From positions 124,001 to 188,000 of the forward strand of contig NZ_JADQBZ010000008.1 in the NCBI RefSeq assembly GCF_016278365.1: DNA of 64,000 nucleotides. Reading direction: 5' to 3'. The stretch is from Methanolobus sp. (GTDB taxonomy: Archaea > Halobacteriota > Methanosarcinia > Methanosarcinales > Methanosarcinaceae). A program made the position numbers and the translations under genes. The notes under the pieces were generated by a model. That model did not search any database. It worked only from the letters and a program-made list of their open reading frames with translations, and was not told the origin of the DNA. Position 1 is the first letter of the stretch, and every line of letters begins with the position of its first letter. Shown here piece after piece: positions 62,724 through 64,000 of the stretch.

Positions 62724-64000
62724 ATAAAGTAGCTTTGCGAATATACCCTACGAAAAAAGAAAGTAACAAGAAAAAGAAGACTAACTTTAGATATGAGAAG
62801 GAAGTTCCTGAATTTACTAGAGTTTTTACTTTTGATACAGAAACAACGGCTGATGAATATCTTAACTTAAAATTTGGTTACTTTGATGTACATGAGAATG
62901 ATGTTTTTCATTATGGTGGCCTCTTCTGGGATGAGAGACATGTTTCAGAGAAAGAATACAAGATACTAGAAAAATTCTCTAAAAAGCATAACATACGCTT
63001 GTTTTCTCTTAAGCAGTTTATCACGATATTCTATCTGGAAGTCTATGAAAGAAAAGCTCTCTGTATTGGATTCAATCTCAATTTTGATCTCTCAAGAATC
63101 ATTCTTGATTATGGTCATGGAAGGTACTCAGGCAAAGACGGTTTTTCTTTTTTGCTCACTGAGGATACAACATACCCTAGAATACGCATAAAACATCTTA
63201 CAGGGAGATCATACAATGTCGAGTTTACAAGAGCGAAGGGTAAGTACAGGAAGGAGAGGACGTTCAAAGGTCATTTTCTGGATATCTGTAATCTAGCATG
63301 CATTTTGACAGATAGCAAATCTCTTACTCTTGAAAAGGCATGTGACATATTTGATACACCAATAAAGAAGCAAAAAACAAAGAAGCACGGTGTGATCACT
63401 CCAAAATATATTGCTTATAACATTACAGATGTAAAATCCACTTATGAGGTATTCAAAAAAGTAAGGCAGGAATATGAAAGATACCAGTTAAATATTTCAA
63501 TGACTGATGTCTACTCTGCTGCTTCTCTTGGAAAACAAGCCCTCAAACAATGCAATATCACACCTTTCATGGATCAAAATCCCGATTTTCCTCCAGAGGT
63601 TCTTGGAAAAATAATGAGTGGATACTATGGAGGGCGATGTGAATGCAGGATAAGAAAAACACCTACAAAGGTTACAGTACTTGACTTTTTCAGTATGTAC
63701 CCAACTGTAACACTACTTCTTGATCTCTGGAAATTTGTTGTCGCAAAAAGTATACAATACACCGATGATACAGAAAATGTTCGTAGATTGATAGAGTCAT
63801 TCACTTTAGAAGATGCACTAAATCCTGATATATGGAAGGATTTAGTTGTCCTTGTTGAAATTGAGCCTGAAGAAGACATTTTTCCAGTTAGGTCAAAGTA
63901 TAGTGAAAAGGATGCGACCTTCAATATTGGAGTTAATAAAATAACATGGGACAAAAGACTGTTTTACTTCCTACCCGATGTTTTAGCCTCAAAGTTGCTT
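62720..64000 (+). CDS. polB: Family B DNA polymerase of the casposon (partial, cut by window end)
   Basis: The open frame starts at ATG 62720 and continues without a stop to the end of the window (427 residues seen). The 3'-5' exonuclease has FTFDTETT with Asp39 and Glu41 (ExoI), GFNLNFDLSRI (ExoII) and YNITDVKSTY (ExoIII). Polymerase motif A, DFFSMYPT, lies near residue 321. The polymerase gives the element its self-synthesising nature. The start overlaps the HNH stop (ATGA). The C-terminal palm and thumb are outside the window. Confidence 0.92.
   Translation, partial: MNKVALRIYPTKKESNKKKKTNFRYEKEVPEFTRVFTFDTETTADEYLNLKFGYFDVHENDVFHYGGLFWDERHVSEKEYKILEKFSKKHNIRLFSLKQFITIFYLEVYERKALCIGFNLNFDLSRIILDYGHGRYSGKDGFSFLLTEDTTYPRIRIKHLTGRSYNVEFTRAKGKYRKERTFKGHFLDICNLACILTDSKSLTLEKACDIFDTPIKKQKTKKHGVITPKYIAYNITDVKSTYEVFKKVRQEYERYQLNISMTDVYSAASLGKQALKQCNITPFMDQNPDFPPEVLGKIMSGYYGGRCECRIRKTPTKVTVLDFFSMYPTVTLLLDLWKFVVAKSIQYTDDTENVRRLIESFTLEDALNPDIWKDLVVLVEIEPEEDIFPVRSKYSEKDATFNIGVNKITWDKRLFYFLPDVLASKLL

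Larger units (their letters stand above)
51897..64000. mobile_element. Casposon-bearing accessory region, left end at tRNA-Leu, right end beyond the window
   Basis: Cas1 with an HTH tail, HNH nuclease, two helix-turn-helix genes, a ribbon-helix-helix protein and family B DNA polymerase form the gene set of a family 2 casposon (self-synthesising transposon). The region is markedly AT-rich and starts right after the 3' end of an intact tRNA-Leu, the class of target site I recall for Methanosarcina mazei casposons. The type I restriction system and DGQHR genes between tRNA and cas1 may be cargo. The terminal repeats and target duplication cannot be confirmed because the other end is outside; alternatively the casposon starts near 59190. 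Confidence 0.72.

Overview
The window is chromosomal DNA of a methanogenic archaeon, most likely a methylotrophic member of the Methanosarcinaceae (the Methanolobus, Methanomethylovorans or Methanococcoides kind). The evidence is soluble heterodisulfide reductase genes (hdrABC), F420-type and formylmethanofuran dehydrogenase subunits, archaeal gatE, a sarcinarray-type surface protein, archaeal TATA boxes and a casposon. No sequence search could be run, so the genus is an inference.

Layout. 1-1.6 kb: end of a MarR regulator and an MFS exporter. 1.6-7.2 kb: carA-carB-argG on the minus strand (carbamoyl phosphate and arginine synthesis). 7.2-10.3 kb: gatE (Gln-tRNA formation) and a beta-propeller protein. 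10.7-17.5 kb: plus-strand redox cluster hdrC-hdrB, then hdrA-mvhD-fdhB-like-fdhA-like plus a 62-residue protein. The fdhA-like subunit is short and I cannot find its active-site cysteine or selenocysteine. 17.6-21.4 kb: four genes overlapping by 4 bases each (multi-rhodanese protein, EgtD/EanA-type methyltransferase, SufS-type cysteine desulfurase, SufE). I read these as an anaerobic ergothioneine operon with its own sulfur supply. 21.5-25.1 kb: an HdrA-MvhD fusion and an eight-cluster polyferredoxin. 25.3-27.8 kb: an AT-rich insertion with a 56-residue protein and an SMC/Rad50-like ATPase, possibly defence.

28-34.6 kb: two hybrid cluster proteins in tandem under near-identical promoters, a cupin, a ferredoxin-thioredoxin reductase catalytic chain, and a partial formylmethanofuran dehydrogenase set (Fe-S protein, FwdB, FwdD). 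34.6-39 kb: small membrane, ChaB, PepSY-like, ArsR, methyltransferase and winged-helix genes, with a striking palindromic operator upstream of the PepSY-ArsR operon. 39-46.4 kb: a 1343-residue membrane-anchored surface protein, a sarcinarray protein, an AlbA_2 protein and a PQQ-type sugar dehydrogenase lipoprotein. 46.5-51.7 kb: a MrfA/Hrq1-type helicase fused to TPRs, an FKBP, a DJ-1/PfpI protein and a metallo-beta-lactamase protein.

51.8-64 kb: an intact tRNA-Leu(UAA), followed directly by an AT-rich accessory region running off the window. It carries a DGQHR-domain gene and a membrane protein, a type I restriction-modification system (hsdR-hsdS-hsdM), a solo Cas1 with a C-terminal HTH (casposase), HTH and ribbon-helix-helix regulators, an HNH nuclease and a family B DNA polymerase cut by the window edge. 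This gene set is that of a casposon. Whether the restriction system is cargo inside the casposon or a separate island is not settled, because only one end is visible.
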